Source: an uncultured Rhodospirillaceae bacterium (GTDB lineage Bacteria; Pseudomonadota; Alphaproteobacteria; CAAGCB01; CAG-977). Taken from it: a stretch of 22,742 nucleotides of DNA. Location of the stretch: the NCBI GenBank assembly GCA_900550445.1, contig URSF01000035.1, positions 1 to 22,742 of the forward strand. Reading direction: 5' to 3'. The notes beneath the pieces were generated by a model. The model saw only the letters and a list, made by a program, of their open reading frames with translations. It was not told the DNA's origin and made no database searches. Positions 15,996 through 22,716 of the stretch are shown here, in pieces. Each line of letters begins with the position of its first letter. Position 1 is the first letter of the stretch. The position numbers were made by a program, and so were the translations under genes.

Positions 15996-16649
15996 ATGAA
16001 AATGAAATGCTTTTTTTCTGCTTTTTTGTGTTTTTGCCTGTGTGCCTGTCAAAACCAGAAACCGCAAATGGTAATTATAGATTCCAATGTTTCCGCTTTT
16101 ATTTATCAGGGGGACAAAAGAATAGGCGAAACGCCTTTTGCAGGAAAACTTCCCCGTTCGGAAATCGGCGATCTTTCTTTAAAACGTTCCGGTTATAAAA
16201 CGGTAAAGCTGCCGGTTAAAAAAGTATACGGCCGTTCTACGCCGTTCATTACCGGTTTGTATACCGATATGACTTCCAGCAGAGGTGGCGCCGAAAATGC
16301 TTCCAAAGAAGACATTTTGGCAATGACTACGCTGATGCCGTCTTTGCCGTTGTTTATAATGACAGATGCGACGGTTTTTTTAAGCGGCGCCTGGATCGAA
16401 TATATGCCCAATTCGTTTTATATCGAAATGGTGCCGGCCGATAAAAAGACTGTGTCGGCAGATTTTCTGCGTCGGCTTCAGATTAAAAATTTTGCTTTAA
16501 AAATGTATCCGGACATGGCGGCCGGCAATCGGAAAACCGTGTCTGCTTTTGCAGAGTTGTCACGGCATTCGGCCGGGGAAATCGCAGAACTGTTGTCGGA
16601 AAAAACAGATCCCGTTTCTTTTGCCGAAGCCGCAGCTGCCGGATTTTAA
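15996..16649 (+). CDS. small PEGA-like lipoprotein
   Basis: This is a predicted lipoprotein of 217 residues. The N-terminus is cysteine-rich (MKMKCFFSAFLCFCLCAC) with the lipobox LCAC and lipidated C18; glutamine follows. Residues 26-75 look like a single degenerate PEGA domain (VSAFIYQGDKRIGETPF, then LKRSGYKTVKLPVKK). The rest is unrecognised, with a hydrophobic stretch around 108-135 that could be a membrane-associated helix or buried core. AAAGGG lies nine bases before the ATG. It is the last gene of the operon, twelve bases after the triple-PEGA gene. It shares the PEGA module with that protein, so duplication of the domain within the operon is plausible. Confidence 0.7.
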   Translation: MKMKCFFSAFLCFCLCACQNQKPQMVIIDSNVSAFIYQGDKRIGETPFAGKLPRSEIGDLSLKRSGYKTVKLPVKKVYGRSTPFITGLYTDMTSSRGGAENASKEDILAMTTLMPSLPLFIMTDATVFLSGAWIEYMPNSFYIEMVPADKKTVSADFLRRLQIKNFALKMYPDMAAGNRKTVSAFAELSRHSAGEIAELLSEKTDPVSFAEAAAAGF

Positions 16650-16653
16650 CAGA

Positions 16654-16824
16654 TCAGACAACGCAGTTCATATAACGGCGCGGAAAAATTAAAATCGCCG
16701 GTAAGTATTCTGTTTCAAAAATATAAGCGTCAGCGCCGCTGTTCGGATCATGCGAAAAAATTTTTCCGGACGGTCCGACAGTTAAAAGTTTTCGTTCCCG
16801 CACTTTATTTCTTGACTCTGCCAT
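16654..16824 (-). CDS. possible small hypothetical protein
   Basis: This 56-residue frame (MAESRNKVRERKLLTV to RRYMNCVV) uses codons like those of neighbouring genes (many CCG, GAA, GCG, ATT and TTT in frame). Its stop lies only four bases from the convergent lipoprotein stop, a spacing seen at two other convergent pairs here. No family is recognised. Against it, no clear ribosome binding site precedes the ATG, and the MATE promoter covers its start on the opposite strand. It may be real, a gene remnant, or chance. Confidence 0.33.
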   Translation of the reverse strand: MAESRNKVRERKLLTVGPSGKIFSHDPNSGADAYIFETEYLPAILIFPRRYMNCVV

Positions 16825-16841
16825 AAGGGTATAGGTATACT
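16812..16841 (+). promoter_or_regulatory. sigma-70-type promoter of the MATE gene
   Basis: TTGACT (16812-16817) and TATACT (16836-16841) each match the housekeeping consensus at five of six positions, with an 18-base spacer. Transcription would start near 16848, about 44 bases before the MATE start codon. Confidence 0.7.
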
Positions 16842-16891
16842 TTATCTGAATGATAAGAAGAGTATGAAAAAGAATCAACGGGTTAAAGAAA

Positions 16892-18223
16892 ATGACAAGT
16901 TCACTGGACAGAAAAATAACACTCAGTTCTTTGCTGAAATTTGCGGCGCCGACAATCGCTTCAACTCTTCTGATGGAAATTTACGGCATTATTGACGGAC
17001 TGTTTGTTGCCCGCCTGATCGGAACGGACGCCTTGTCCGCCGTCAACATTACGTTCCCTTTGATTCTGGTGACAATCGCAATCGGTATGATGTTCGGTAC
17101 CGGCGGCAGCGCTTTGGTTGCCAGACAACTGGGGCAAAAGAGGGAACAAACGGCTCGTCAGAATTTTTCTCTGACTGTTTTGGTCGCATTGGCGGCGGGA
17201 ATCCTTTTTTCAGTTTTGGGGCTGGTATTTCTTAAACCGCTTCTGATTTTTCTGGGTGCCGATGAACAACTGTTTCCTTATTGTTATGAATACGCGTACG
17301 TTTGTTTGTTTTTTATGCCGCTGGCGTTATTTACGGGAACTTTTTCCATGTTTTACATTACGCGCGGCAAGGCCGTATTGGGATTGATTTTTTCTTCAAT
17401 CGGCGGCATTACCAACGTTGTTCTTGACTATGTTTTTATAGCTTTATGCGATATGGGACTGCGCGGAGCGGCTCTGGCGACCGGAATCGGATATGCTCTG
17501 GCCGGAACGATCGGATTTATATACTTTTCCGTTAACCGGCGAGGCAGTCTGTATTTCGTCAAACCTAAATTCAAACCGTATGTGATTTCCAAAATCTGTA
17601 TTAACGGATCATCGGAAATGGTAACGAATTTATCGGTATGTCTGGTCACAATTCTGTTAAACAATATTGTGATCCGTCTGGCCGGATCGGACGGCGTTGC
17701 AGCTATTACAGTCGTTTTATATATGCAGACGCTGCTGATGTCCGTCTGTTTCGGATATTCTATGGGAATAGCCCCGCTGACGAGCTATAATTACGGTAAA
17801 CGCGAAACACCGCATCTGCAGAAAATATTTTCGATCAGTACAAAGATGATCGGTACAATGTCCGTTTTTGTTTTTTTGCTCTGTTTGTCGCAGTCGGGCA
17901 AACTGATCGGTTTGTTTGTCGACGAAGACACGACTGTTTATAAAATGGCGCTGCGGGGGGTTAAGTTGTTTGCGGCGTGTTTTTTGTTTATGGGATTGAA
18001 TATATACGCTTCGGCTTTGTTTACGGCGCTGTCAAACGGGAAAGTATCCGCGCTGTTGTCTTTTTGCCGCACGTTTGTTTTTGTTGTCGGGCTGCTTCTT
18101 TTACTGCCGGTCTGGTGGGAAATGACAGGAGTTTGGCTGGCAATTCCGATTGCTGAAGCGTTGTCTTTTTTAATGACGCTGTTTTATTTTCGAAAATATA
18201 AAGACGTTTATCGTTTCGCCTGA
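16892..18223 (+). CDS. MATE family multidrug/cation antiporter
   Basis: This inner-membrane exporter of 443 residues couples drug or metabolite efflux to Na+ or H+ entry. Two MatE domains (about 15-175 and 235-400) and around twelve hydrophobic helices are visible. The opening APTIASTLLMEIYGIIDGLFVARLIGTDALSAVNITFP and the GTGGSALVARQLGQ stretch are typical of the MepA/VmrA-like branch. The substrate cannot be inferred. The start codon has only a weak purine tract (AAAGAA) upstream. It has its own strong-looking promoter at 16812-16841 and no partner gene, so it is likely a single-gene unit. Confidence 0.92.
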   Translation: MTSSLDRKITLSSLLKFAAPTIASTLLMEIYGIIDGLFVARLIGTDALSAVNITFPLILVTIAIGMMFGTGGSALVARQLGQKREQTARQNFSLTVLVALAAGILFSVLGLVFLKPLLIFLGADEQLFPYCYEYAYVCLFFMPLALFTGTFSMFYITRGKAVLGLIFSSIGGITNVVLDYVFIALCDMGLRGAALATGIGYALAGTIGFIYFSVNRRGSLYFVKPKFKPYVISKICINGSSEMVTNLSVCLVTILLNNIVIRLAGSDGVAAITVVLYMQTLLMSVCFGYSMGIAPLTSYNYGKRETPHLQKIFSISTKMIGTMSVFVFLLCLSQSGKLIGLFVDEDTTVYKMALRGVKLFAACFLFMGLNIYASALFTALSNGKVSALLSFCRTFVFVVGLLLLLPVWWEMTGVWLAIPIAEALSFLMTLFYFRKYKDVYRFA

Positions 18224-18246
18224 AAGAAAAACCCCACAGTTAAGGA

Positions 18247-18275
18247 TTGAAAACAACATTTGCTTTTGATAACTT
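18247..18275 (+). promoter_or_regulatory. candidate promoter of the structured leader
   Basis: TTGAAA (18247-18252) and TAACTT (18270-18275) are separated by 17 bases. A transcript from here would begin near 18282, at the first hairpin, giving an unusually long (about 230-base) leader for the outer-membrane gene. The -10 is only a half match, so this is tentative. Confidence 0.35.
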
Positions 18276-18279
18276 AGAA

Positions 18280-18510
18280 CTGAGCTTTTTTATGATAAGC
18301 TCAGGGCGTCAGAAACCCTTTCAGAAATAGCCGCATTGTGTATGGCGGCTAATAAATTATATGCCGATTTCTGCCGTGAAGGGCGGATTTCGGTGAATAA
18401 GGCTATGTGCTGAATAAGCCGAGCCGTCTTTATTTCTGAACGGTTTCTGAAAATCCGCCCTCCTTGCAAAAGGAGGGTTTTGTTTAACTTTAATAAAAAG
18501 GGTTTCAGAA
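18280..18510 (+). promoter_or_regulatory. structured 5' leader, candidate cis-acting RNA switch of unrecognised class
   Basis: These pairings are visible directly. Hairpin 1 is CTGAGCTT (18280-18287) with AAGCTCAG (18297-18304). The closing stem pairs TCAGAAACC (18309-18317) with GGTTTCTGA (18442-18450) and TCAGAAATA (18321-18329) with TATTTCTGA (18431-18439), 18 pairs around a small internal loop. Inside it, TAGCCGC (18328-18334) pairs with GCGGCTA (18345-18351), and CCGA/TCTGCC (18364-18375) pairs with GGCGGA/TCGG (18382-18393). As alternatives, AGGGCGGATTT (18380-18390) can pair with AAATCCGCCCT (18451-18461), which overlaps the terminator. GAAACCCTTT (18312-18321) can pair with AAAGGGTTTC (18497-18506), covering the Shine-Dalgarno sequence. 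Only 33 bases lie between the terminator stem and the ATG, too few for a separate promoter. I recognise no known riboswitch motif. A mobile palindromic element is the main alternative. Confidence 0.55.
18458..18485 (+). terminator. intrinsic terminator just upstream of the outer-membrane gene
   Basis: A perfect 8-bp stem CCCTCCTT (18458-18465) / AAGGAGGG (18470-18477) is closed by a GCAA tetraloop and followed by TTTTGTTT. It could end MATE transcripts. Its position 26 bases before the next start codon fits better with attenuation of that gene. Confidence 0.85.
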
Positions 18511-19173
18511 ATGAAAAAACTAACTGTTACAATGCTTAGTGGAATGTTGTTGTTGTCAACAGCTGTTCAAGCGCAAGAAACTTCCATAAAAGGCTATGCT
18601 TCCGTCAAAGCCGTCGCAACGAAAACAGACGGCAATTTTTGGGGCAACAAGAAAAAATTCAATCCGAAAGGCGCGAATATCGCCATCGGCGCTAAAGTCG
18701 ATCAAAACCTGCGTTTCGAAGCCGAATACAACTATCGGGAAAAAACGGATAAGACGGCGGCATACATAGACAACGGCGGTATGTTTATTTTTGAAGGAAA
18801 GGAAAAAATGGAATTATCCGCACAGTCTTATATGCTGAACGGATATTATGATTTTCATAACAGCTCCAAATTCACGCCGTATGTCGGTATCGGTTTCGGA
18901 ATGGCAAAAGTCGAATATGATTATACCGACAACTACGATGTTTATGATGCCAGCACAGGAAATTATTTGGGATCGTCTACAGGCACTTATCACGCTTCTA
19001 AAACGAAATTCGCGTATAACATCAATGCGGGTGCAAGCTATGATATCAACGATCATTTAGCTTTGGATCTGGGCTTGCGTTATATCGACTACGGCTCTTT
19101 CTCTGATTCTGATGGCGACAAATACAAAACAAAATCGAAAGAAATTTCTTTCGGTGTCAGATATACGTTCTAA
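18511..19173 (+). CDS. outer-membrane beta-barrel protein (OmpA/OmpX-like, 8-stranded type)
   Basis: This 220-residue outer-membrane protein has a signal peptide (1-21, cleavage after VQA). The mature chain alternates short amphipathic strands and polar loops (GYASVKAVAT, ANIAIGAKV, LRFEAEYNYRE, SYMLNGYYDF, FTPYVGIGFGMAKVEYDYTD, FAYNINAGASYDI, LALDLGLRYIDYG). It ends in YTF, the C-terminal phenylalanine used by the Bam machinery. This is the general small-barrel pattern; the specific role (adhesion, immune evasion, porin-like) is unknown. The ribosome binding site AAGGG (18498-18502) is eight bases before the ATG and can be hidden by pairing with the leader at 18312-18321. It is bounded by an upstream and a downstream intrinsic terminator, so it is a single-gene unit. 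Confidence 0.85.
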   Translation: MKKLTVTMLSGMLLLSTAVQAQETSIKGYASVKAVATKTDGNFWGNKKKFNPKGANIAIGAKVDQNLRFEAEYNYREKTDKTAAYIDNGGMFIFEGKEKMELSAQSYMLNGYYDFHNSSKFTPYVGIGFGMAKVEYDYTDNYDVYDASTGNYLGSSTGTYHASKTKFAYNINAGASYDINDHLALDLGLRYIDYGSFSDSDGDKYKTKSKEISFGVRYTF

Positions 19174-19178
19174 ATAAG

Positions 19179-19210
19179 AAAGGCGGAGTTTGAAAGCTCC
19201 GCCTTTTCTG
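19179..19210. terminator. bidirectional intrinsic terminator between the outer-membrane gene and aspS
   Basis: A 10-bp perfect stem AAAGGCGGAG (19179-19188) / CTCCGCCTTT (19197-19206) with an 8-base loop is followed by TTTTCTGTTT on the plus strand and by a T-rich run on the minus strand. It serves both convergent genes. Confidence 0.9.
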
Positions 19211-19222
19211 TTTGAAAAAGAT

Positions 19223-21010
19223 TTATTTCTTTTCGACCGTTTTCGGCATTTCGACCCGAATATGCAATTCTTTTAACTGCTTGGGGGTTACTTCGCAAGG
19301 CGCTTGCATCATCAAGTCTTGCGCCATACCGTTCATCGGGAACAAAATGACTTCGCGGATATTCGGTTCGTCGGCCAGCAGCATAACCATGCGGTCAATA
19401 CCGGGCGCCGAACCGCCGTGCGGCGGTGCGCCGTATTTAAACGCGTTCAGCATACCGCCGAATTTTTGTTCGACGACTTCGGGGCCGTATCCGGCAATTT
19501 CAAACGCTTTGTACATAATATCCGGACGATGGTTTCTGATCGCGCCGGAAGACAATTCAATACCGTTGCATACGATGTCATATTGGTAAGCGTTGATTTC
19601 CAGCGGGTCTTTGTTCAACAAAGCGTCCATTCCGCCCTGTGGCATGGAAAACGGATTGTGGGAAAAAACAATTTGATTGGTTTCTTCGTCCAGTTCAAAC
19701 ATCGGGAAATCGGTGATCCAGCAGAATCTGAAAGCATTCTTTTCCAACAGATCCAGCTGTTCGCAGATTTTTGTGCGTACCTGACCGGCGAATTTTTCGA
19801 CTTTGCCTTTCTTCTCGCAGACAAAGAAGATGACATCACCGTCTTTGACGCCGACGGTCGATTTCAAAGCGTTAATTCTGTCTTCGTCCAGATTCTTGGC
19901 AATTGCGCCTTTCGGTCCTTCGGTCGTGTAAGTAATGAAACCGATGCCGGGCAGACCGATTTCACGGGCCCAACCGTTCATTTTATCGAACCAGCTGCGG
20001 GGTCTGGTTGCCGCGCCGGGCGCCGGAATGGCGCGCACGACGGCGCCGCGTTCAATCGCGTTGGCAAAAATGCCGAATCCGGAACCGGTAAAGATATCCG
20101 TTACGTCCGTAATAATCAGCGGGTTGCGCAGATCGGGCTTGTCCGAACCGTATTTCAACATGGCTTCGGCATAAGGAATACGGGGGAACGGAGCCGGCGT
20201 TACGGCGCGTCCGTTGGAAAATTCTTCAAATACGCCCTGCAGGACGGGTTCGATCGCGGCGAATACATCGTCCTGCGTGACAAAAGCCATTTCAAAGTCC
20301 AACTGATAAAATTCACCCGGAGAACGATCCGCGCGGCTGTCTTCGTCACGGAAACAGGGGGCGATCTGGAAATAGCGGTCAAAACCGGAAACCATCAGCA
20401 GCTGCTTAAACTGCTGCGGCGCCTGCGGCAAAGCGTAAAACTGTCCGGGGTGCAGACGCGAAGGCACCAGAAAGTCGCGTGCGCCTTCGGGGCTGGAGGC
20501 GGTCAGAATCGGCGTCTGGTATTCGACGAAGCCCTGTTCAATCATGCGCCGGCGGCACGAAGCGATAACCTGCGAACGCAGCAGCATGTTTTTATGCAGC
20601 TTTTCGCGGCGCAGATCCAAAAAGCGGTAACGCAGGCGCGTTTCTTCGGGCTGTTCAAAATCAACGGCAACCTGCAAAGGCAGCGTTTCGGCTTCGCCTA
20701 AAACTTCGGCTTCCGTCACGACCAGTTCGATTTCACCGGTCGGCAGGTTCGGATTGGCGTTGTCGTCTTTACGGATTACAACGTCCCCCGTAACGCAGAT
20801 GACACTTTCTGGGCGGCATTTTTCTAAAATTTTAAATACCGGACTGGAAATATCGACAACGCACTGCGTAATGCCGTAATGATCGCGCAGATCAATGAAA
20901 ACCAGATTGCCGTGATCGCGTTTGCGGTGGATCCAGCCGGACAGACGAGCTTGTTTGCCCGCGTCGGCAGAGCGCAGCTGACCACAGGTGTGCGAACGAT
21001 ATGTATGCAT
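19223..21010 (-). CDS. aspS: aspartyl-tRNA synthetase, predicted non-discriminating (Asp/Asn)
   Basis: This class II synthetase of 595 residues charges tRNA-Asp. The N-terminal OB-fold anticodon domain begins HTCGQLRSADAGKQARLSGWIHRKRDHG. The catalytic core carries motif 2 (CFRDEDSRADR) and motif 3 (GGSAPGIDRMVMLL), with the bacterial GAD insertion between them. The loop RKRDHGN has histidine (H33) where discriminating enzymes such as E. coli AspRS have leucine. This histidine is known to allow charging of tRNA-Asn with aspartate, so a GatCAB amidotransferase is expected elsewhere. AAAGGA lies nine bases before the ATG. A TTGACA-type promoter is visible upstream at 21050-21078, so aspS can be transcribed apart from the response regulator gene. 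Confidence 0.97.
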   Translation of the reverse strand: MHTYRSHTCGQLRSADAGKQARLSGWIHRKRDHGNLVFIDLRDHYGITQCVVDISSPVFKILEKCRPESVICVTGDVVIRKDDNANPNLPTGEIELVVTEAEVLGEAETLPLQVAVDFEQPEETRLRYRFLDLRREKLHKNMLLRSQVIASCRRRMIEQGFVEYQTPILTASSPEGARDFLVPSRLHPGQFYALPQAPQQFKQLLMVSGFDRYFQIAPCFRDEDSRADRSPGEFYQLDFEMAFVTQDDVFAAIEPVLQGVFEEFSNGRAVTPAPFPRIPYAEAMLKYGSDKPDLRNPLIITDVTDIFTGSGFGIFANAIERGAVVRAIPAPGAATRPRSWFDKMNGWAREIGLPGIGFITYTTEGPKGAIAKNLDEDRINALKSTVGVKDGDVIFFVCEKKGKVEKFAGQVRTKICEQLDLLEKNAFRFCWITDFPMFELDEETNQIVFSHNPFSMPQGGMDALLNKDPLEINAYQYDIVCNGIELSSGAIRNHRPDIMYKAFEIAGYGPEVVEQKFGGMLNAFKYGAPPHGGSAPGIDRMVMLLADEPNIREVILFPMNGMAQDLMMQAPCEVTPKQLKELHIRVEMPKTVEKK

Positions 21011-21049
21011 GGAAATGAATCCTTTTGAAAATAAAACGTAACTCAGAGC

Positions 21050-21078
21050 ATATTGGTTTTCGGCGCATTTTTTGTCAA
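21050..21078 (-). promoter_or_regulatory. sigma-70-like promoter of aspS
   Basis: On the minus strand a perfect TTGACA (plus coordinates 21073-21078) is followed after 17 bases by CAATAT (21050-21055). A second -10 choice, TATGCT, lies three bases further on. The distance to the aspS start is about 40 bases. Confidence 0.5.
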
Positions 21079-21117
21079 CAGAAAAACGGTTGCTTTTGCG
21101 AACAAAACACGTTTTGT

Positions 21118-21843
21118 CTATTCTGCTGTTTCTTCGTCGTTTTCCGGATCGCCGGGCTGTTGAGAATCAATCGAATAACCGGCCGCGCGTACTGTACGGA
21201 TCAAATCGGGTTCGCCGCCTTCGTTCATCGCTTTGCGCAGCCGGCGGATATGAACGTCAACCGTGCGCAGCTCGACATGAATGTCCGCCCCCCAGACTTC
21301 CTTTAACAGCTGTTCGCGCGGAAAAACATGACGCGGCTGTTCCATTAAGAACTGCAGCAGCCGGAATTCCGTCGGTCCCAGATGAACAAAACGATCTCCG
21401 CGAAAAACGCGGCAGGTCGCCAAATCCATTTTGATATCTTCAAAAACCAACTCGCCTTTTGTTTTGACCGGCTGAACGCGGCGCATCAAAGCGCGGATAC
21501 GCGCGATCAGTTCTGGAACGGAAAACGGCTTGGTCATATAATCGTCGGCGCCGATTGTCAGGCCTTTGATTTTATCGGCTTCTTCCCCGCGGGCGGTCAG
21601 CATGATGATCGGCACATTGCGCAAATCGTTATCATAACGAACCTGTTTGCAGATTTCAACGCCGCTCAGCCCCGGCAGCATCCAGTCCAGCAGGATCAAT
21701 GTCGGCTGATTTATTTTTATGGCGTTAAAGGCTTTTTCCCCGTCCGTAACGGCGCATGTTTCAAACCCTTCTTTTTCCAGATTATAGCGGAGAAGCGTCA
21801 CAATATCTTCTTCGTCTTCAATGATCATAATCTTGTCAGTCAT
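21118..21843 (-). CDS. phoB: PhoB-like OmpR-family response regulator
   Basis: This is a two-component transcription regulator of 241 residues. The receiver domain (1-120) has the acidic pocket E9-D10-E11, the phospho-acceptor D53 (LILLDWMLPG), T83 (MLTARGEE) and K105 (MTKPFS). The OmpR-type winged helix (about 132-228) has LGPTEFRLLQFLMEQP, REQLLKEVWG, the recognition helix VELRTVDVHIRRLRKAM and the wing IRTVRAAGYSI. This sequence set is characteristic of PhoB, which activates phosphate-starvation genes. The cognate kinase phoR and the pst/phoU genes are absent here, so the assignment rests on sequence likeness only. The ATG at 21843 has AAAGGA seven bases upstream; a TTG two codons earlier is less likely. 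It lies downstream of rpe after about 70 bases. Confidence 0.82.
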   Translation of the reverse strand: MTDKIMIIEDEEDIVTLLRYNLEKEGFETCAVTDGEKAFNAIKINQPTLILLDWMLPGLSGVEICKQVRYDNDLRNVPIIMLTARGEEADKIKGLTIGADDYMTKPFSVPELIARIRALMRRVQPVKTKGELVFEDIKMDLATCRVFRGDRFVHLGPTEFRLLQFLMEQPRHVFPREQLLKEVWGADIHVELRTVDVHIRRLRKAMNEGGEPDLIRTVRAAGYSIDSQQPGDPENDEETAE

Positions 21844-21857
21844 CTGCAATCCTTTTC

Positions 21858-21875
21858 AATGAATAATCATTCATT
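21858..21875. promoter_or_regulatory. palindrome upstream of the phoB-like gene
   Basis: AATGAAT (21858-21864) and ATTCATT (21869-21875) form a perfect 7-bp inverted repeat around AATC, ending about 14 bases from the start codon of the response regulator. It could be an operator (it loosely recalls AT-rich Fur-type sites) or a small hairpin in the mRNA. No direct-repeat Pho box is obvious. Confidence 0.35.
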
Positions 21876-21912
21876 ATAGTTAAAAGAAAACGTTTTGTGT
21901 GTTACAAAAAAG

Positions 21913-22554
21913 TTATGACTTCAAGGTCCGGATATTTTCGGCGTATTTGCCGTTGCCGAAAACGGCGCTGCCCGCGACCAGAACGTCCGCGCCGGCCGTG
22001 CGGCACAGCCGCGCCGTTTCTGAATTGACGCCGCCGTCGACTTCCAGTTCAACGGGCCGGGAACCGATCATGGATTTGATCCGTTCTATTTTTTTTAATT
22101 GAGAAGAAATAAAACTTTGTCCCCCAAATCCGGGATTGACCGTCATGACCAGCACCAAATCAATTTTATCCAAAACGTATTCCAACACGTTTTCCGGCGT
22201 TGCGGGATTTAATGACACACCGGCTTTGACGCCGAAAGATTTGATATATTGCAGCAAACGGTCCAGATGTTTGTCCGCTTCGGCATGAACGGTAATGATA
22301 TCTGCGCCGGCTTTGACAAACGGTTCGATATAGGCGGTTACCGGTTCGATCATCAGATGAACGTCGAAAACTTTGTCCGTATACGGCCGCACGGCTTTGA
22401 CGACAGCCGGGCCGAAAGTAATGTTGGGGACGAAATGTCCGTCCATAACGTCAATGTGAATATAATCTGCGCCGGCGTCGGCGACCGCTTTTACTTCTTC
22501 GCCCAGCCGGGCAAAATCGGCCGAAAGAATACTGGGGGCAATTTTAACGCTCAT
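21913..22554 (-). CDS. rpe: ribulose-phosphate 3-epimerase
   Basis: Rpe interconverts ribulose 5-phosphate and xylulose 5-phosphate in the pentose phosphate pathway. The 213-residue TIM barrel shows all metal and catalytic residues: H33 and D35 in IHIDVMDGHFVPN, H66 in DVHLMIE, and D173 in EVDGGVN. It also has the phosphate-binding VNPGFGGQ and VAGSAVF loops. AAGGAG six bases before the ATG gives a strong ribosome binding site. It is probably the first gene of a unit running into the phoB-like gene. The length is slightly shorter than the usual 220-230 residues, but the domain is complete. Confidence 0.97.
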   Translation of the reverse strand: MSVKIAPSILSADFARLGEEVKAVADAGADYIHIDVMDGHFVPNITFGPAVVKAVRPYTDKVFDVHLMIEPVTAYIEPFVKAGADIITVHAEADKHLDRLLQYIKSFGVKAGVSLNPATPENVLEYVLDKIDLVLVMTVNPGFGGQSFISSQLKKIERIKSMIGSRPVELEVDGGVNSETARLCRTAGADVLVAGSAVFGNGKYAENIRTLKS

Positions 22555-22585
22555 AATAAACTCCTTGAATCGTTCAGTTCTTATT

Positions 22586-22613
22586 ATTGTATTAAGCCGT
22601 TTTGCGAATACAA
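22586..22613 (-). promoter_or_regulatory. candidate promoter of rpe
   Basis: On the minus strand TTGTAT (plus coordinates 22608-22613) and TACAAT (22586-22591) are separated by 16 bases, about 32 bases upstream of the rpe start codon. The -10 is a five-of-six match and the -35 is weak. Confidence 0.4.
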
Positions 22614-22674
22614 GAAAAAACCATTCCGGGGCGGTTATTCCGGCCGTTTTTGTGCGGATATTCTGATACGAGCG

Positions 22675-22716
22675 TTTTTTTCTTTACAGGAAAGCAATTT
22701 CCTGTAAAGAAAGAAA
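22675..22716. repeat. long hairpin with GCAA loop
   Basis: The arms 22675-22693 and 22698-22716 pair over 19 positions with a single T-G wobble and close on GCAA. The core TCTTTACAGGAAA / TTTCCTGTAAAGA is perfect. It lacks a classical T-run after the stem on either strand, so it is not a standard terminator, though the T-rich left arm could act in an unusual way. It lies at the window edge, upstream of rpe. Confidence 0.7.

Noticed and set aside
18280..18485. Known RNAs (tmRNA, 6S RNA, SRP RNA, cobalamin/TPP/FMN riboswitches)
   Set aside because: I looked for their conserved cores and found none; the internal frame does not encode an ssrA-like tag.
19304..20701. 465-codon plus-strand open frame opposite aspS
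   Set aside because: It is fully antisense to an unmistakable aspartyl-tRNA synthetase; the translation is Gln/Arg/Phe-rich with no recognisable domain, and its length follows from the codon bias of aspS.
21102..21117. ACAAAAC/GTTTTGT inverted repeat just after the phoB-like stop
   Set aside because: It has a two-base loop, A-T-rich arms and no T-run, so it is too weak to call a terminator.
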